Assembly: GCF_026385485.1 (NCBI RefSeq)
Contig: NZ_JANIDX010000007.1
Coordinates: 1 to 64,000, forward strand
Reading direction: 5' to 3'
Source of the DNA: Bombella pollinis
GTDB taxonomy: Bacteria; Pseudomonadota; Alphaproteobacteria; Acetobacterales; Acetobacteraceae
DNA: 64,000 bases
Under the pieces are notes generated by a model. The model made no database searches. It worked only from the letters and a program-made list of their open reading frames with translations, and had not been told where the DNA came from. A program made the position numbers and the translations under genes. Below, piece by piece: positions 16,610-26,900 of the stretch. Within the stretch, counting starts at the first letter, position 1. Every line of letters starts with the position of its first letter.

Positions 16610-17770
16610 ATGGATAATTTTGAGTTTTATAACCCGACAAAGATTCTCTTTGGCAAAGGGATGATTGCCAAGTTGGATGAGCAGCTTAGCCCGCAAGCGC
16701 GCGTGCTTGTCCTTTATGGTGGGGCGAGTGCAGAGAAGACCGGCACATTGGCAGAGGTACGCAAAGCCCTTGGGTCGCGAGTTTTCTGCGAGTTTGGGGG
16801 GATTGAAGCCAACCCGACTTACGAAACCCTCATGAAGGCTGTTGAGGTTGCGCGTAAAGAGAAGGTGGATTTCCTCCTCGCAGTTGGTGGTGGCTCCGTT
16901 ATGGATGGCACCAAGTTTGTTGCGGCTGCTGTACCTTATGAAGGTGAGCCGTGGGACATCCTGTTAAAGCAGGGGCAGACGGTTAAAAAGGCTCTGCCTT
17001 TGGGGACGGTTGTTACCTTGCCTGCTACGGGCTCGGAGATGAACAATATTGCTGTGATTTCCCGCAAGGAAACAGGCGATAAGCTTGCCTTCTCTAACCC
17101 GCATGTGTTCCCGACTTTTTCCATTTTGGACCCTACACGCACCTTCAGCTTGCCGCCGCGTCAGGTGGCCAATGGTGTGGCGGACTCGTTCGTCCATGTG
17201 ATGGAAGCTTATATGACCCTGCCGCAAGATGCGATGGTGCAGGACCGTTACGCAGAAGGGCTTTTGCTCAGTCTGCATGATATTGCACAGCGCATCACAA
17301 AAGCCCCTGCTGATGATTATGACCTGCGGGCAAATCTGATGTGGGTCGCAACACAGGCTCTTAATGGTCTGATTGGGGCTGGTGTGAAGCAAGATTGGGC
17401 AACGCACGCTATCGGGCATGAGCTCACGGCGAAATATGGCATTGACCATGCCCGTACTCTAGCCATTGTTCTGCCGGCTATGTTGAAGGAGCGGCGGGAG
17501 CAGAAGCGGGCGAAGCTGCTGCAATATGCAACGCGTGTTCTGGGGCTAAAGGATGGCTCTGAGGATGAGCGGATTGATGCGGCGATTGCTCAGATTGAGG
17601 CCTTCTTTAAAGGGTTGGATATTCCTGTTCGTCTCTCAGCTTATGAGATTGGCCATGAGGGGATTGAGCCTATCATCACGCAGCTAAAAGACCACGGCAT
17701 GACAGCCTTAGGGGAAGGGGAGGAAATTACCCCAGAAATTAGCCGCAAAGTGTTGGAACGCGCTCTATAA
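16610..17770 (+). CDS. Iron-containing alcohol dehydrogenase, YqhD-like
   Basis: 386 aa from ATG 16610 (RBS GCGAGGA); the ATG at 16586 gives an atypical 8-residue extension. The start MDNFEFYNPTKILFGKG is the classic YqhD N-terminus. The NADP-binding GGGSVMDGTKF motif and metal-binding histidines in WATHAIGHELTAKYGIDHARTLA are visible. YqhD enzymes reduce many short aldehydes with NADPH and protect against reactive aldehydes. The gene follows the NemR-like repressor and its operator site, and precedes an aldehyde dehydrogenase by 27 bp, which fits an aldehyde-detoxification operon. Confidence 0.9.
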   Translation: MDNFEFYNPTKILFGKGMIAKLDEQLSPQARVLVLYGGASAEKTGTLAEVRKALGSRVFCEFGGIEANPTYETLMKAVEVARKEKVDFLLAVGGGSVMDGTKFVAAAVPYEGEPWDILLKQGQTVKKALPLGTVVTLPATGSEMNNIAVISRKETGDKLAFSNPHVFPTFSILDPTRTFSLPPRQVANGVADSFVHVMEAYMTLPQDAMVQDRYAEGLLLSLHDIAQRITKAPADDYDLRANLMWVATQALNGLIGAGVKQDWATHAIGHELTAKYGIDHARTLAIVLPAMLKERREQKRAKLLQYATRVLGLKDGSEDERIDAAIAQIEAFFKGLDIPVRLSAYEIGHEGIEPIITQLKDHGMTALGEGEEITPEISRKVLERAL

Positions 17771-17797
17771 AATTAGGGCAAGAGAAAGAGGTATATT

Positions 17798-19189
17798 ATG
17801 GCTTACGCAACAACAAACCCTTATACGAATGAGGTCCTCAAACAATTCCCCGAGGCAACGGACCAAGAGGTCCAAGCGGCACTAGCCCGGGGGTATGAGG
17901 CTTATGAGGCATGGCGGACAACAAGCTTTGCTGAGCGGGCGAAGGTTTTAAAAGCTCTTGGAGCCTTATTGCGCCGGGATGCTGATAAATTAGCGCGTCT
18001 TGCTGCTTTAGAGATGGGCAAGGTACTGGCTGAAGGCAAAGCAGAAGTCATTCTCTCTGCCGAGATTTGCGAATATTATGCCGAGCATGCAGAAGACCTT
18101 CTGAAGCCAGAGGAGTTGAAGGTCTCCAACCCTGCCATTGGGCGGGCAAAGATTGTGTATGAGCCGCAGGGCATTGTTCTGGCGATTGAGCCGTGGAACT
18201 TCCCTTATTATCAGGTGGTGCGTATTGCAGCACCGCAGATTTCTGCAGGGAATGCGGTCATCCTCAAACATGCTGGTAATTTGCCGCAATGTGCGGCGGT
18301 GTGTCAGGAGTTGTTTGAGGAAGCAGGGGCACCGAAAGGCTTGTTCCAGAATCTCTATCTGGCCCGTCATCATACGGAAATGGTGCTGAATGACCCGCGT
18401 AGCTGCGGTGTGGCCCTGACAGGCTCGGAAGGGGCTGGCTCGGTCGTGGCAGGGATTGCCGGTAAAGCGTTGAAGAAAGCCACGATGGAATTAGGCGGTA
18501 GTGATGCCTTCATCGTGTTGGATGATGCTGATTTAGAAAAGACTGTCAAATGGGCTGTGTTTGGCCGCCATTGGAATGCAGGGCAGGTTTGTGTGTCTGC
18601 CAAGCGCATCATCGTGGTGGATAGCCTCTATGACCGTTTTGTGGAGCTGTATAAAAAAGGCATCTCTGAGCTGAAGGCCGGTGATCCGTTAGACCCAAGC
18701 ACCAATTATGCGCCACTCTCTTCCCAAAAAGCGGCTGATGATTTGCGTGCCCAGGTGGAAGAGGCCAAAAAGCATGGGGCACAGGTTGAGACAATTCCTC
18801 TGCCTATCCCCAATCAGGGGGCATTCTTCCAGCCGATGATTATGACAGGGCTGGATGAGAAGAATGAGGCACGCCATTGGGAGTTCTTTGGCCCGGTCAC
18901 GCAGCTTTATCGGGCAAAAGATGAGGCTGATGCTATTCGCATCGCTAATGATTCCCCTTATGGGCTTGGTGGCTCTGTCTTTACAAAGGACGAAGCCCGT
19001 GGTGCCCGTGTGGCTGCAAAAATCCGTACTGGTATGGTGTTCATCAATCACCCAACCGGGACAAAGGCCGAGCTACCTTTCGGTGGGATTGCCCGCTCCG
19101 GCTATGGCCGGGAGCTTATCGACCTTGGTATTAAGGAGTTTGTGAATCACAAGCTCATCAATATCGTGGATATTGATGCTCCTTTCTGA
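17798..19189 (+). CDS. NAD(P)-dependent aldehyde dehydrogenase, Sad/GabD type
   Basis: 463 aa, the size of the succinate-semialdehyde dehydrogenase (Sad/YneI) group. Catalytic residues fit the superfamily: Asn134 in EPWNFP, Glu231 in MELGGSD, and the nucleophile Cys265 in GQVCVSAKR. It probably oxidises semialdehydes or short aldehydes to acids. Position 27 bp behind the YqhD-like gene and before a clear terminator shows a two-gene operon under the TetR-type repressor. The exact substrate is not evident. Confidence 0.9.
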   Translation: MAYATTNPYTNEVLKQFPEATDQEVQAALARGYEAYEAWRTTSFAERAKVLKALGALLRRDADKLARLAALEMGKVLAEGKAEVILSAEICEYYAEHAEDLLKPEELKVSNPAIGRAKIVYEPQGIVLAIEPWNFPYYQVVRIAAPQISAGNAVILKHAGNLPQCAAVCQELFEEAGAPKGLFQNLYLARHHTEMVLNDPRSCGVALTGSEGAGSVVAGIAGKALKKATMELGGSDAFIVLDDADLEKTVKWAVFGRHWNAGQVCVSAKRIIVVDSLYDRFVELYKKGISELKAGDPLDPSTNYAPLSSQKAADDLRAQVEEAKKHGAQVETIPLPIPNQGAFFQPMIMTGLDEKNEARHWEFFGPVTQLYRAKDEADAIRIANDSPYGLGGSVFTKDEARGARVAAKIRTGMVFINHPTGTKAELPFGGIARSGYGRELIDLGIKEFVNHKLINIVDIDAPF

Positions 19190-19220
19190 GGCTTACTACT
19201 TACCGTTTGGGTAAAGGAAA

Positions 19221-19250
19221 AGGCGGTCCTGTAAAAGGGCCGCCTTTTTT
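19221..19250 (+). terminator. Rho-independent terminator after the aldehyde dehydrogenase
   Basis: Stem AGGCGGTCC/GGGCCGCCT (one G-U pair) with a 7-nt loop, followed by TTTTTT, 31 bp after the stop. Strong signal on the + strand; A-rich sequence upstream means it may also serve the convergent cytochrome b gene. Confidence 0.88.
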
Positions 19251-19277
19251 ATGTGTTTTGTGCCAAATTGGGATTGG

Positions 19278-19826
19278 TTACCGCCCCAACATGGAGCCCA
19301 TGACACCATCGCGGCGGATGACGCCGTGTAGTAGGGCCGCTCCGATATGGGCGAGGATGAGGAGGATGAGCCCATAGGCGAGCAGGCTGTGTAGGCAGCG
19401 TAGCGCACCCCATAGATGGGGATGAAAGCCCATAAGAGGCGGAATGTGACAACCGCCCCATAAGGTAATGGGGTAGCCCCCGGCTGAGAGCATAGCCCAG
19501 CCAACCAGCGGTAAGGCGAACATGAAGCCATAGAGCAGGATATGGGAGAGATGGGCGGCGAGTTTCATGGGGCTGGGGAGGTCTGCCGGGAGGGGCGGTG
19601 TGCGATTGGTAAAGCGGTTAATAAGCCGGATGACCACGAGCAGTAGGAGGAGGAACCCGACCGTGCGGTGCAATGTAAAGAGGCCCGCATAATGGATGCT
19701 CGATATATGCGCCATAAACAGCCCGACAAAGAGCATCACAAGGATGAGTGCGGCCATGACCCAATGAAGCATGATGGAGAGGCGAGGGAAGGGCGCAGCC
19801 TTACCCGTATTTTGCGGAAGTGACAT
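19278..19826 (-). CDS. Cytochrome b561 family protein
   Basis: 182 aa with four hydrophobic segments and the histidines expected for two b-hemes (His21 in MLHWVMAAL, His53 in TLHRTVGF, later LSHILLYG and LAHIGAALLHG). Such proteins exchange electrons between quinol and a periplasmic partner. The gene follows a catalase-related peroxidase by 3 bp, a pairing that suggests the cytochrome reduces the peroxidase or uses its activity at the membrane. Convergent with the aldehyde dehydrogenase. Confidence 0.88.
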   Translation of the reverse strand: MSLPQNTGKAAPFPRLSIMLHWVMAALILVMLFVGLFMAHISSIHYAGLFTLHRTVGFLLLLLVVIRLINRFTNRTPPLPADLPSPMKLAAHLSHILLYGFMFALPLVGWAMLSAGGYPITLWGGCHIPPLMGFHPHLWGALRCLHSLLAYGLILLILAHIGAALLHGVIRRDGVMGSMLGR

Positions 19827-19829
19827 AGC

Positions 19830-20924
19830 TTACTGGCCCTTCTCGTCTGATGTGAGGGTCGGGTTGGCGACATCGTTAGGGGTGACCATGCTCGGCGTTT
19901 TATGCTCAGCAGAGCGTGTTGCGTAAGACTTCATATACACCGAGGCTCGCAGGGCAAGTAAAGGGTCTTGCGAGACGCTGATGCCCTCTGGGAGGATGGT
20001 GGGGTCAAAGACCATAGGGCCGCAGGGATTTTCATCCTCACTATAAGCTTTGGTGAAGGTTACAGTGCCAACGGTAACTTTTTGGTCTGCGTCATTCCAA
20101 GGTTGGCTGGGGTCGTTCACCGGGTCGCCCTCACGGGCAATGGTGGCTACAATATCCCAGCTTAGGGGGCGTTCATCTAGCGTTTGCACTAAGCGTTTAA
20201 AGAGGTAATTGCCATCATTCGCACCGCTCCCCTCAGCCGGGCGGAAAGGCTCTTTTGCCTGTACAGCCCAGCGGACGGCTGTTTTCTTCCCCGCATCATT
20301 TGTCAGGATGAAGCTGTCCAGGCTGTTATAAGTATCGTTTGTCAGGTCGGATGTTTGTTGATGGGCTTTTGCTTGCTCAAAGGCGGTGTTTAGCCAAGGG
20401 CGTTGGGCGGCATAGGCCTTAACTGCCTCCGGGTCTGGCTTATGGGTTACAGGGTCTAACCGTGCGGCTTTGAAGAAGGCGTAAGCATCAGCAATGTCCC
20501 GCATGGATTGTAACGGTACATCAACAAGGGCCATGCGCCAATCATCCCCCGAAGGCGTGCGAATCTGCAAGGCTAAGCTGCGGGCTATGTTAGGGTTATC
20601 GGGCAAATAAGGCAGCGGGGGTGCGAGTGAGAAACGCCCGATAACGGGAAGATGCTCCCCTTTAAAGACCCCTGCATGGGAGAGGGCGCGGCCTTCTGGT
20701 GAGGGGTCAAACCAGCCTGTTACACACATCCCTTTGGCATGGGCGCGGCGGAATCCTGTATTAGGGGCCCCAGCATTATGGAAGCGTTGCATAAAATGGG
20801 AGGGCGAGATGGAGGCCGGGGTTAATAAGCCAGCCGACCACGCTAGAAAGCCACCCAAGCATAAAGGTGGCAGAATGACAGCAGCCCAGCGGGCTGGATT
20901 CGCTGAATGGGGGGAGCGCGCCAT
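19830..20924 (-). CDS. Membrane-anchored catalase-related peroxidase
   Basis: 364 aa from the ATG at 20924, preceded by AAGGAGA at good spacing; a TTG 21 bp upstream is rejected. An N-terminal hydrophobic stretch (WAAVILPPLCLGGFLAWSAGLL) is a signal or anchor. The heme-catalase core is recognisable: FRRAHAKGMCVTGWF with the distal His, then PVIGRFSLA and the NPNIARSLALQI region. At this length it is the small SrpA-type catalase-like peroxidase, not a full catalase. It would remove periplasmic hydrogen peroxide and is paired with cytochrome b561 downstream. Confidence 0.85.
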   Translation of the reverse strand: MARSPHSANPARWAAVILPPLCLGGFLAWSAGLLTPASISPSHFMQRFHNAGAPNTGFRRAHAKGMCVTGWFDPSPEGRALSHAGVFKGEHLPVIGRFSLAPPLPYLPDNPNIARSLALQIRTPSGDDWRMALVDVPLQSMRDIADAYAFFKAARLDPVTHKPDPEAVKAYAAQRPWLNTAFEQAKAHQQTSDLTNDTYNSLDSFILTNDAGKKTAVRWAVQAKEPFRPAEGSGANDGNYLFKRLVQTLDERPLSWDIVATIAREGDPVNDPSQPWNDADQKVTVGTVTFTKAYSEDENPCGPMVFDPTILPEGISVSQDPLLALRASVYMKSYATRSAEHKTPSMVTPNDVANPTLTSDEKGQ

Positions 20925-21006
20925 AAGAGAGCATCTCCTTCGCAAAAGATGAGGAACGTGCTTTCAGGCTTATCAGATGTATGGGGTAACAGGAAGAAAA
21001 GACTAT

Positions 21007-21040
21007 GCCCCATCATGACGTGAGACCATCACGATGGGGC
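21007..21040 (-). terminator. Terminator of the RND efflux operon
   Basis: Stem GCCCCATC/GATGGGGC, 8 bp with an 18-nt interior, 11 bp downstream of the minus-strand stop at 21051. On the minus strand it is followed by ATAGTCTTTTC. It separates the efflux operon from the catalase-like gene, which therefore needs its own promoter in 20925-21006. Confidence 0.7.
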
Positions 21041-21050
21041 GGGTGTTGCG

Positions 21051-22727
21051 TTACGGCATGGCCCCAATGGGCAACGGTTTGAGATGAGCATTGGTGCCAC
21101 GGCCTACAGCATCGGGGGCATCATGAGTGAGGTCCTCATGCGCTTCGGGATGTTCGGAGGCATGGACATCACCCACCTGTTTGGGGTGGTGCAGCCCTTC
21201 ATATTGGAAGGCCCCGACCGAGAGGGTCTCGCCCATATTGGGGAGGTCTTTTACATCCCAGCCCCCGCCAAGGCTGCGGATTAAGGCAACATCTGCTTGG
21301 TAAAGCCGTGTAGCAACTTCCACTTGCGCAATGCGGCTGCGGAGGGTGTTTTCTTGGCTGAAGATAGCATCCAGATATGTGCCGACCCCACCTTGGTAGA
21401 GCGTCATGGTCATATTCTGGGTCTCCATATTCGCATTAACAGCTTTTTGGAGGGCTTGGTTCTCCAACGCGAGGCGATTGGTGCGGGAGAGGCCATCTTC
21501 CACCTCGCGGAAGGCCGAGAGGACGGTCGTGCGGTATTGGTCCCGTGTTTCCCGATAAGCTGACCAAGAGCGTTGCAGCTCAGCACGGTGAATCCCGCCA
21601 TCAAAGAGGGGGATGTTCATCCGTGCGCCATATGTCCAGAGGGAGTTGGCAAGATTGGCCAGCTTGAAGCCATTGGCCTCAAAGCCTGCATCCGCATTGA
21701 GGGAGAAATGCGGGTAAAAGGCGGCGCGCGCAATGCCGATAGCACGGTTTGCTTGGGCCATTTCCCGCTCTGCACTGGCAATATCAGGCCGGCGTTGCAG
21801 CAAGGCTGATGGCACCCCGGTGGGGATTGAAGGTTGGTGGAAGTCCAACGCCGTTACCGGGTCGATATGGAAGCTAGAAGGCGCACTATTGGTCAGGACA
21901 GCAATCGCATGTTCTGTCACCTCACGGGCGGCTTGGATGTCATATAACGCGGCTTGTGTGGTGTAGAGCTGTGCCTCTGCACGGGCGAGGTCTAACCGGG
22001 GGGCGGCTTTATATTTCAGTTGTGTGCGTGTGACATTAAGCGCACGCTGATAATAGGCGATGGATTGTTGATAGATAGCAATCTGTGCGTCATAGCCGCG
22101 CAGCTGGATGTAATCACTTGCAAGCTCGGCCTCCAAGCTGAGGCGTGCCATCGCAAATTGTGCCGCCGATTGTTGAGCAGCTTGCCGGTTTATTCTCACC
22201 CGGTTACGGATGGAGGACCAAATATCTGGCTCCCATGAGGCCAGGCCTGCATATTCCTCTTGCGTTTGGGTTAGCGTAGCCCCGTTACGAAAGAGCCTAT
22301 CGGCTGATTGTTTATTATCAGACCCGCCTACATCAAGGCTGAGATGAGGCAGAAGGCCCGCGCGTGCTTTAGCGACTAAAGAGCGTGCTTGGAGGAAGCG
22401 TTCCGCCGCAGCTTGGAGGTCGCCATTCTCGGCAATGGCGCGGTCCTCTAGCTTATCAAGGAGCGGGTCATGCAAGAGGGTCCACCAGTTTGTAGGTAAG
22501 GTGGCATCAGCTGGCTGGGCGACAGCAAAAGGGGCTTGGCCCTGCCAGCTATCAGGTACGACAAAATGCGGAGGCTCATAGCGTGGGGCGAGGTCACACG
22601 CGCCCAGGGCGGTGAGGGCCAGCAGGCCACTCCCAAGGGCTGTATGGCGGGCAAGCCGCCCCAGCCAATGGCGTGTTTTTTGTACAGGGCTGGCGAGGGT
22701 GGAGGGTGTGGTTGTCATGCTAGGCAT
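21051..22727 (-). CDS. Outer membrane efflux lipoprotein, NodT family
   Basis: 558 aa TolC-like channel subunit. The lipobox LGAC gives a lipidated Cys44, followed by the family hallmark DLAPRYEPP. Two outer-membrane-efflux repeats follow, with the DLARAEAQL and LLQRRPDIASAEREM motifs. The C-terminus carries an extra His/Asp/Glu-rich tail of about 60 residues after the second repeat, unusual for the family. It starts at the stop of the adaptor gene (ATGA-type overlap). A downstream ATG (residue 4) is also a possible start. Confidence 0.92.
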   Translation of the reverse strand: MPSMTTTPSTLASPVQKTRHWLGRLARHTALGSGLLALTALGACDLAPRYEPPHFVVPDSWQGQAPFAVAQPADATLPTNWWTLLHDPLLDKLEDRAIAENGDLQAAAERFLQARSLVAKARAGLLPHLSLDVGGSDNKQSADRLFRNGATLTQTQEEYAGLASWEPDIWSSIRNRVRINRQAAQQSAAQFAMARLSLEAELASDYIQLRGYDAQIAIYQQSIAYYQRALNVTRTQLKYKAAPRLDLARAEAQLYTTQAALYDIQAAREVTEHAIAVLTNSAPSSFHIDPVTALDFHQPSIPTGVPSALLQRRPDIASAEREMAQANRAIGIARAAFYPHFSLNADAGFEANGFKLANLANSLWTYGARMNIPLFDGGIHRAELQRSWSAYRETRDQYRTTVLSAFREVEDGLSRTNRLALENQALQKAVNANMETQNMTMTLYQGGVGTYLDAIFSQENTLRSRIAQVEVATRLYQADVALIRSLGGGWDVKDLPNMGETLSVGAFQYEGLHHPKQVGDVHASEHPEAHEDLTHDAPDAVGRGTNAHLKPLPIGAMP

Positions 22728-23926
22728 TAGTCATCATCCCCGGATTCTTCCCAGCCGCTTTGGTTATAACCACGCGCAGGGGTGACGATATGGACGGGGT
22801 CGCCCTCTAGTAGGTCAGCCGGTGGGTTATTGATGATGCGGTCATCAGCATTAAGTCCCGCTTGGACCTCTGTAGAGCTATCAGCCATTTTACCAACGCG
22901 GATATTTTTAAAATGCACATGGCTCTTTGCATCCACCGTGGCAACTTGCATGCCTTTTTCTTGAAAGACGAGCGAACCGGTGGGGATTTTCAGCAAATGA
23001 GCCGCGTTATTATTGGCTTTCAGCTCGACTGAGGCGAAGGTCCCCGGCCAGAGGGCATGGTCGCTATTCTCCAAGGTGAACTCGGAGACGGCTGTCCGTG
23101 TGTTAGGGTCATAACCGAGCGAGGCGGTGAGGAACTTGGCTTCAAAAGTCCGGCCCGGATATTGTGGGACATGGATGTGCGCTGTGAGGCCGTCTGTCAG
23201 CATGTAGGAGAAGATTTCCGGTACGGAGACGAACAAGCGCAGCCGGTGCGTATCTGCCACGGTGAACAGCTCAGACGCGCCACCGGTGGCATTAAGCTGG
23301 CCCCCACCGCTATTGACGTAATCCCCCACATTGATGGAACGCTCCGTTACCACGCCATCAAAAGGCGCGACAATTTGCTTAAACTTCTCCAATGCGGCGA
23401 AATGGTCCAGGTTACGTTGGGCGGCCTCTAATGTAGCGAGGGCGGCTTTTTCATCCGCTGTGGCAACAGAGACAGACTGGCCCGATACAGCCTGGGACTT
23501 GCCCATGGCCCGCCAACGGTTAGCCGTGACAGAGGCCAGATTATAGCGGGCCTGTTGGGCGTCGAGGTCAGCACGCGCTTGGGCATATTGGGCATCCAAA
23601 GCGGGGGCGTTAATCTCGGCTAAGACATCGCCTTGATGAACGACAGCCCCGTAATCCTTGTACCACATTTTCACATAGCCAGAGACCTGAGCATAAATGG
23701 GGGCTTGGTACCATGCGTCAATCGTGCCGGGGAGGGTGAGGCTTACCTTGCTATCAGCCTTATGAGGCAGAATGACCGCGACATTGGGGACGGCACTTTC
23801 CTCCGCTACGTTATGGAGATGGGCCATATGGGCGATGCGGCCTATCAATAATGAGGCAATGTAAAGGCCCAGCACTAAGGCAATCAGGCCGAGCAGTAAT
23901 TTACGGTTGCGAGACATGCTGGCCAT
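22727..23926 (-). CDS. RND efflux periplasmic adaptor (HlyD/MexE-type)
   Basis: 399 aa membrane-fusion protein. The N-terminal membrane anchor (LLLGLIALVLGLYIASLLIG) is followed by the lipoyl/biotinyl half-motifs (GYVKMWYKDYGAVVHQGDVLAEINAP and KFKQIVAPFDGVVTERSINVGDYV), a helical hairpin, and the beta-barrel domain. It bridges the inner-membrane RND pump to the outer-membrane channel. The start overlaps the permease stop and its stop overlaps the next start, so the three proteins are translationally coupled. Confidence 0.93.
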   Translation of the reverse strand: MASMSRNRKLLLGLIALVLGLYIASLLIGRIAHMAHLHNVAEESAVPNVAVILPHKADSKVSLTLPGTIDAWYQAPIYAQVSGYVKMWYKDYGAVVHQGDVLAEINAPALDAQYAQARADLDAQQARYNLASVTANRWRAMGKSQAVSGQSVSVATADEKAALATLEAAQRNLDHFAALEKFKQIVAPFDGVVTERSINVGDYVNSGGGQLNATGGASELFTVADTHRLRLFVSVPEIFSYMLTDGLTAHIHVPQYPGRTFEAKFLTASLGYDPNTRTAVSEFTLENSDHALWPGTFASVELKANNNAAHLLKIPTGSLVFQEKGMQVATVDAKSHVHFKNIRVGKMADSSTEVQAGLNADDRIINNPPADLLEGDPVHIVTPARGYNQSGWEESGDDD

Positions 23927-26900
23927 TAGATGGTCTCCTTATGAGAGGCAGTACGGTTATGGATGATGGCGTAAACACAGGGGACAAACAGGAGCGTGGA
24001 GAGTGTGGCGACAATCAACCCACCAATAACAGCCCGGCCTAAGGGAGCATTGGTGGAGTTGGAGGTCGCCATGGGGATCATCCCCACAATCATAGCAAGG
24101 GCTGTCATCAGCACGGGGCGGATACGCTCTCGCCCGGCCTCTGTTGCAGCGCGTAGGGCATCGCCGTGGAGCTCAATCCGCTCTCTTGCGAAGGATACAA
24201 CGAGGATGGAGTTCGCCGTTGCTGTCCCCATGCACATAATGGCCCCCGTCAGAGCCGGGACGGAGAGGCGTGTCCCGGTGAGGAATAAGGCCCATGCAAT
24301 CCCCGCTAACGCGCCGGGTAGGGCGGTGATGATGATGAAAGGGTCCGTCCAAGATTGGAAGTTCACGACAATGAGCAGATAAATCAGCACGATGGAGACC
24401 ATCAGCCCGAGGACGAGTTGGCTATAAGCACTATACATCGTCACCGCTGCCCCGTGGATGTCTGTTGCAGCCGTTTTGGGCAGGAGGGGCTTGGTATCGG
24501 CGATGACCTGCTTAACATCTGCCAGCACAGCCCCAAGGTCGCGCCCTTCGGTCGAGACGTAAATATCAACTTCGGGCATGGAGTTAAAATGTGAGACCTC
24601 GCCCGGTGTGCCTGTTGGCACAACAGTGCTGATGCTGCCGAGCAACTGGTCCCCCGTCCCGGTTGGGTTGCCATCGCCTTTATCGACGGGGATGGTCAGC
24701 AGGTCGCTCAAATGGGTGAGCTGGTCTTGAGAGACGTAGGTATTGAGCGGGAAGGTGACATCATTACTGGGGTCGAGCCAGAATTGCGGGTCCACCGTGC
24801 TGGAGCCGGAGAGTGTCATAAGCTGGTTATTGGCGAGGTCGGCCTCGGTGAGGCCGGTGGCCATACTGAAGGTCCGGTTACCACGAATCATCAAGGTGGG
24901 TGTTTTCATCGTTTGCTGGATGACCACATCCGCCGTGCCGGGAATATGACGTAAGCGGGCGATGATTTTACGCGCATAGTCGTAATTATCGGCAATATCT
25001 GGCCCGTTAATTTGAATATCAATCGGCGCGGGGGAGCCAAAATTGAGGATTTTGGCTGTCAGGTCCGCTGGTTGGAAGGTAAAGACCGTACCGGGGAATT
25101 GCGCGGAGAGGTCTTTACGCAGTAGGGCACGATAATCCCATACCGGGGAGGCCTCATTTTTGAGGGCGATGGTCAGGTCGCAATCTTGCGTGCCGATGGT
25201 AGGTGTTGGGATAAAGGCCTGATTATGCGCCCCTTCTGGCAGGCCGCAATTACTGACAATTTCTTCCACTTGGCCGGGGAGGTCACGCTCGATACGGTCA
25301 GAGACGAGGGCAGCGATACGCCCTGCAACCTCAATACGTGTGCCTAGTGGGGCACGCATATGCATTTGTAGAGCGTTGGATTTTGTCTCCGGGAAGAAGT
25401 CCCGTCCCGCAGTGAGGTAGAGCCCCAAAGAGAGGACAGAAAGCCCTAAGAACACCCCGACAAAGAGCTTACGTTGCTCCACACAGCGGACGAGGAGAGC
25501 GTAATAGCTATCGCGAAAGAGATTGAACTTTTCCTCAAAGCTTTGTTGGAAGCGGATACAAGCTCCCATAAAGCCGCTGCGTGCTGGTAGGGGAGCGGAA
25601 CGGTTATGGCTATCTGTCCCATCTCCACGTTGGGCAGGGTGGCCTGCGGCTATAGCAGCGGCGTTGCTATCGGCAATATGCTGCTCTTTATCTGGAATAT
25701 CATGGCCATGGTTATGATTAGCGAGCAGATATTTCGCCATGGTGGGGACGAGTGTCCGGGAGAGGATAAAAGAGGCAATCATCGCAAAGATGATCGCTTC
25801 TGCCATGGGGCGGAAGAGATACCCCGCTACCCCTCCAAGCTCAAAGAGAGGGAGCCACACAATGCAGATGCAGGTGGTGGAAACAAAGGTCGCTGTGACA
25901 ATTTGATTCGCTGCATCAATAATAGCAGGCTCAAGCTCTTTACCCATCTCAAGATGGGTATCGATATTTTCAATCATCACCGTGGCATCATCAACGAGGA
26001 TACCAACAGCGAGAGCCAGCCCGCCAAGGGTCATGACATTGATGGATTCACCAGCCCAGCTTAGCCCGATGACAGAGCAGAGAATGGCCAGCGGGATAGA
26101 GGTGGCAATAATGACGGTAGACCGCCACGAGCCAAGGAAGAGCAGCACCACAATCCCGGTCAGGAAGGCCGCTGTGACCATCTCCCGCACCACATCTTTA
26201 ATCGCGTCTTTCACGAAGATGGAGGCGTCTGTGAGGATGCTGACATTGACATCATCTGGTAAGACGGCTCGTAGGCGGGGGAGGGCTTTTTTCACACCAT
26301 CCACGACATCTAGCGTGGAAGCCTCACCACTTTTCATGACGACAACCTCAACGCCTTGTCGGCCTTTGACCAGCACAAGGTTGGTTTGTGGATGCCCGCC
26401 GCGATACACATCGGCTACATCATGCACGTAAATGACGGCATTGCCTACGCGTTTGACGGGGATATTGCCGATAGCCTTCATGCTCTTAGGGGTGGCGTTG
26501 GTTTGGACCATCCAATCCACAGCATCAATCTTTTGGTCACCAGCGGGGAGGACGATGTTTTGATTATGCATGGCATTTTGCACATCCATCGCTGAGAGGT
26601 GATGAGCGCGGAGCTGGTCTTGATTCAGCGTGACCATCACAAAACTATCCATCCCGCCATAAGGGTGCGGTACCACCGCGCCCTCTACCGTGACGAGAAG
26701 GGGCCGGACGCGAATCATCGCTAATTTATAAAGGTCGGATGGTGTTTGCTTGTCGGAGGTAATTTGCAGCGAAATCACGGGGACAGAGGAGGCATCCAGC
26801 CGCATAATCATCGGGGCTGGGATATTCACCGGCAGCTGCTTGATGACTGTTTGAGAGATTGCGGTTACTTCTGCCTCTGCTTCGCCAATCTCCGTCCCGG

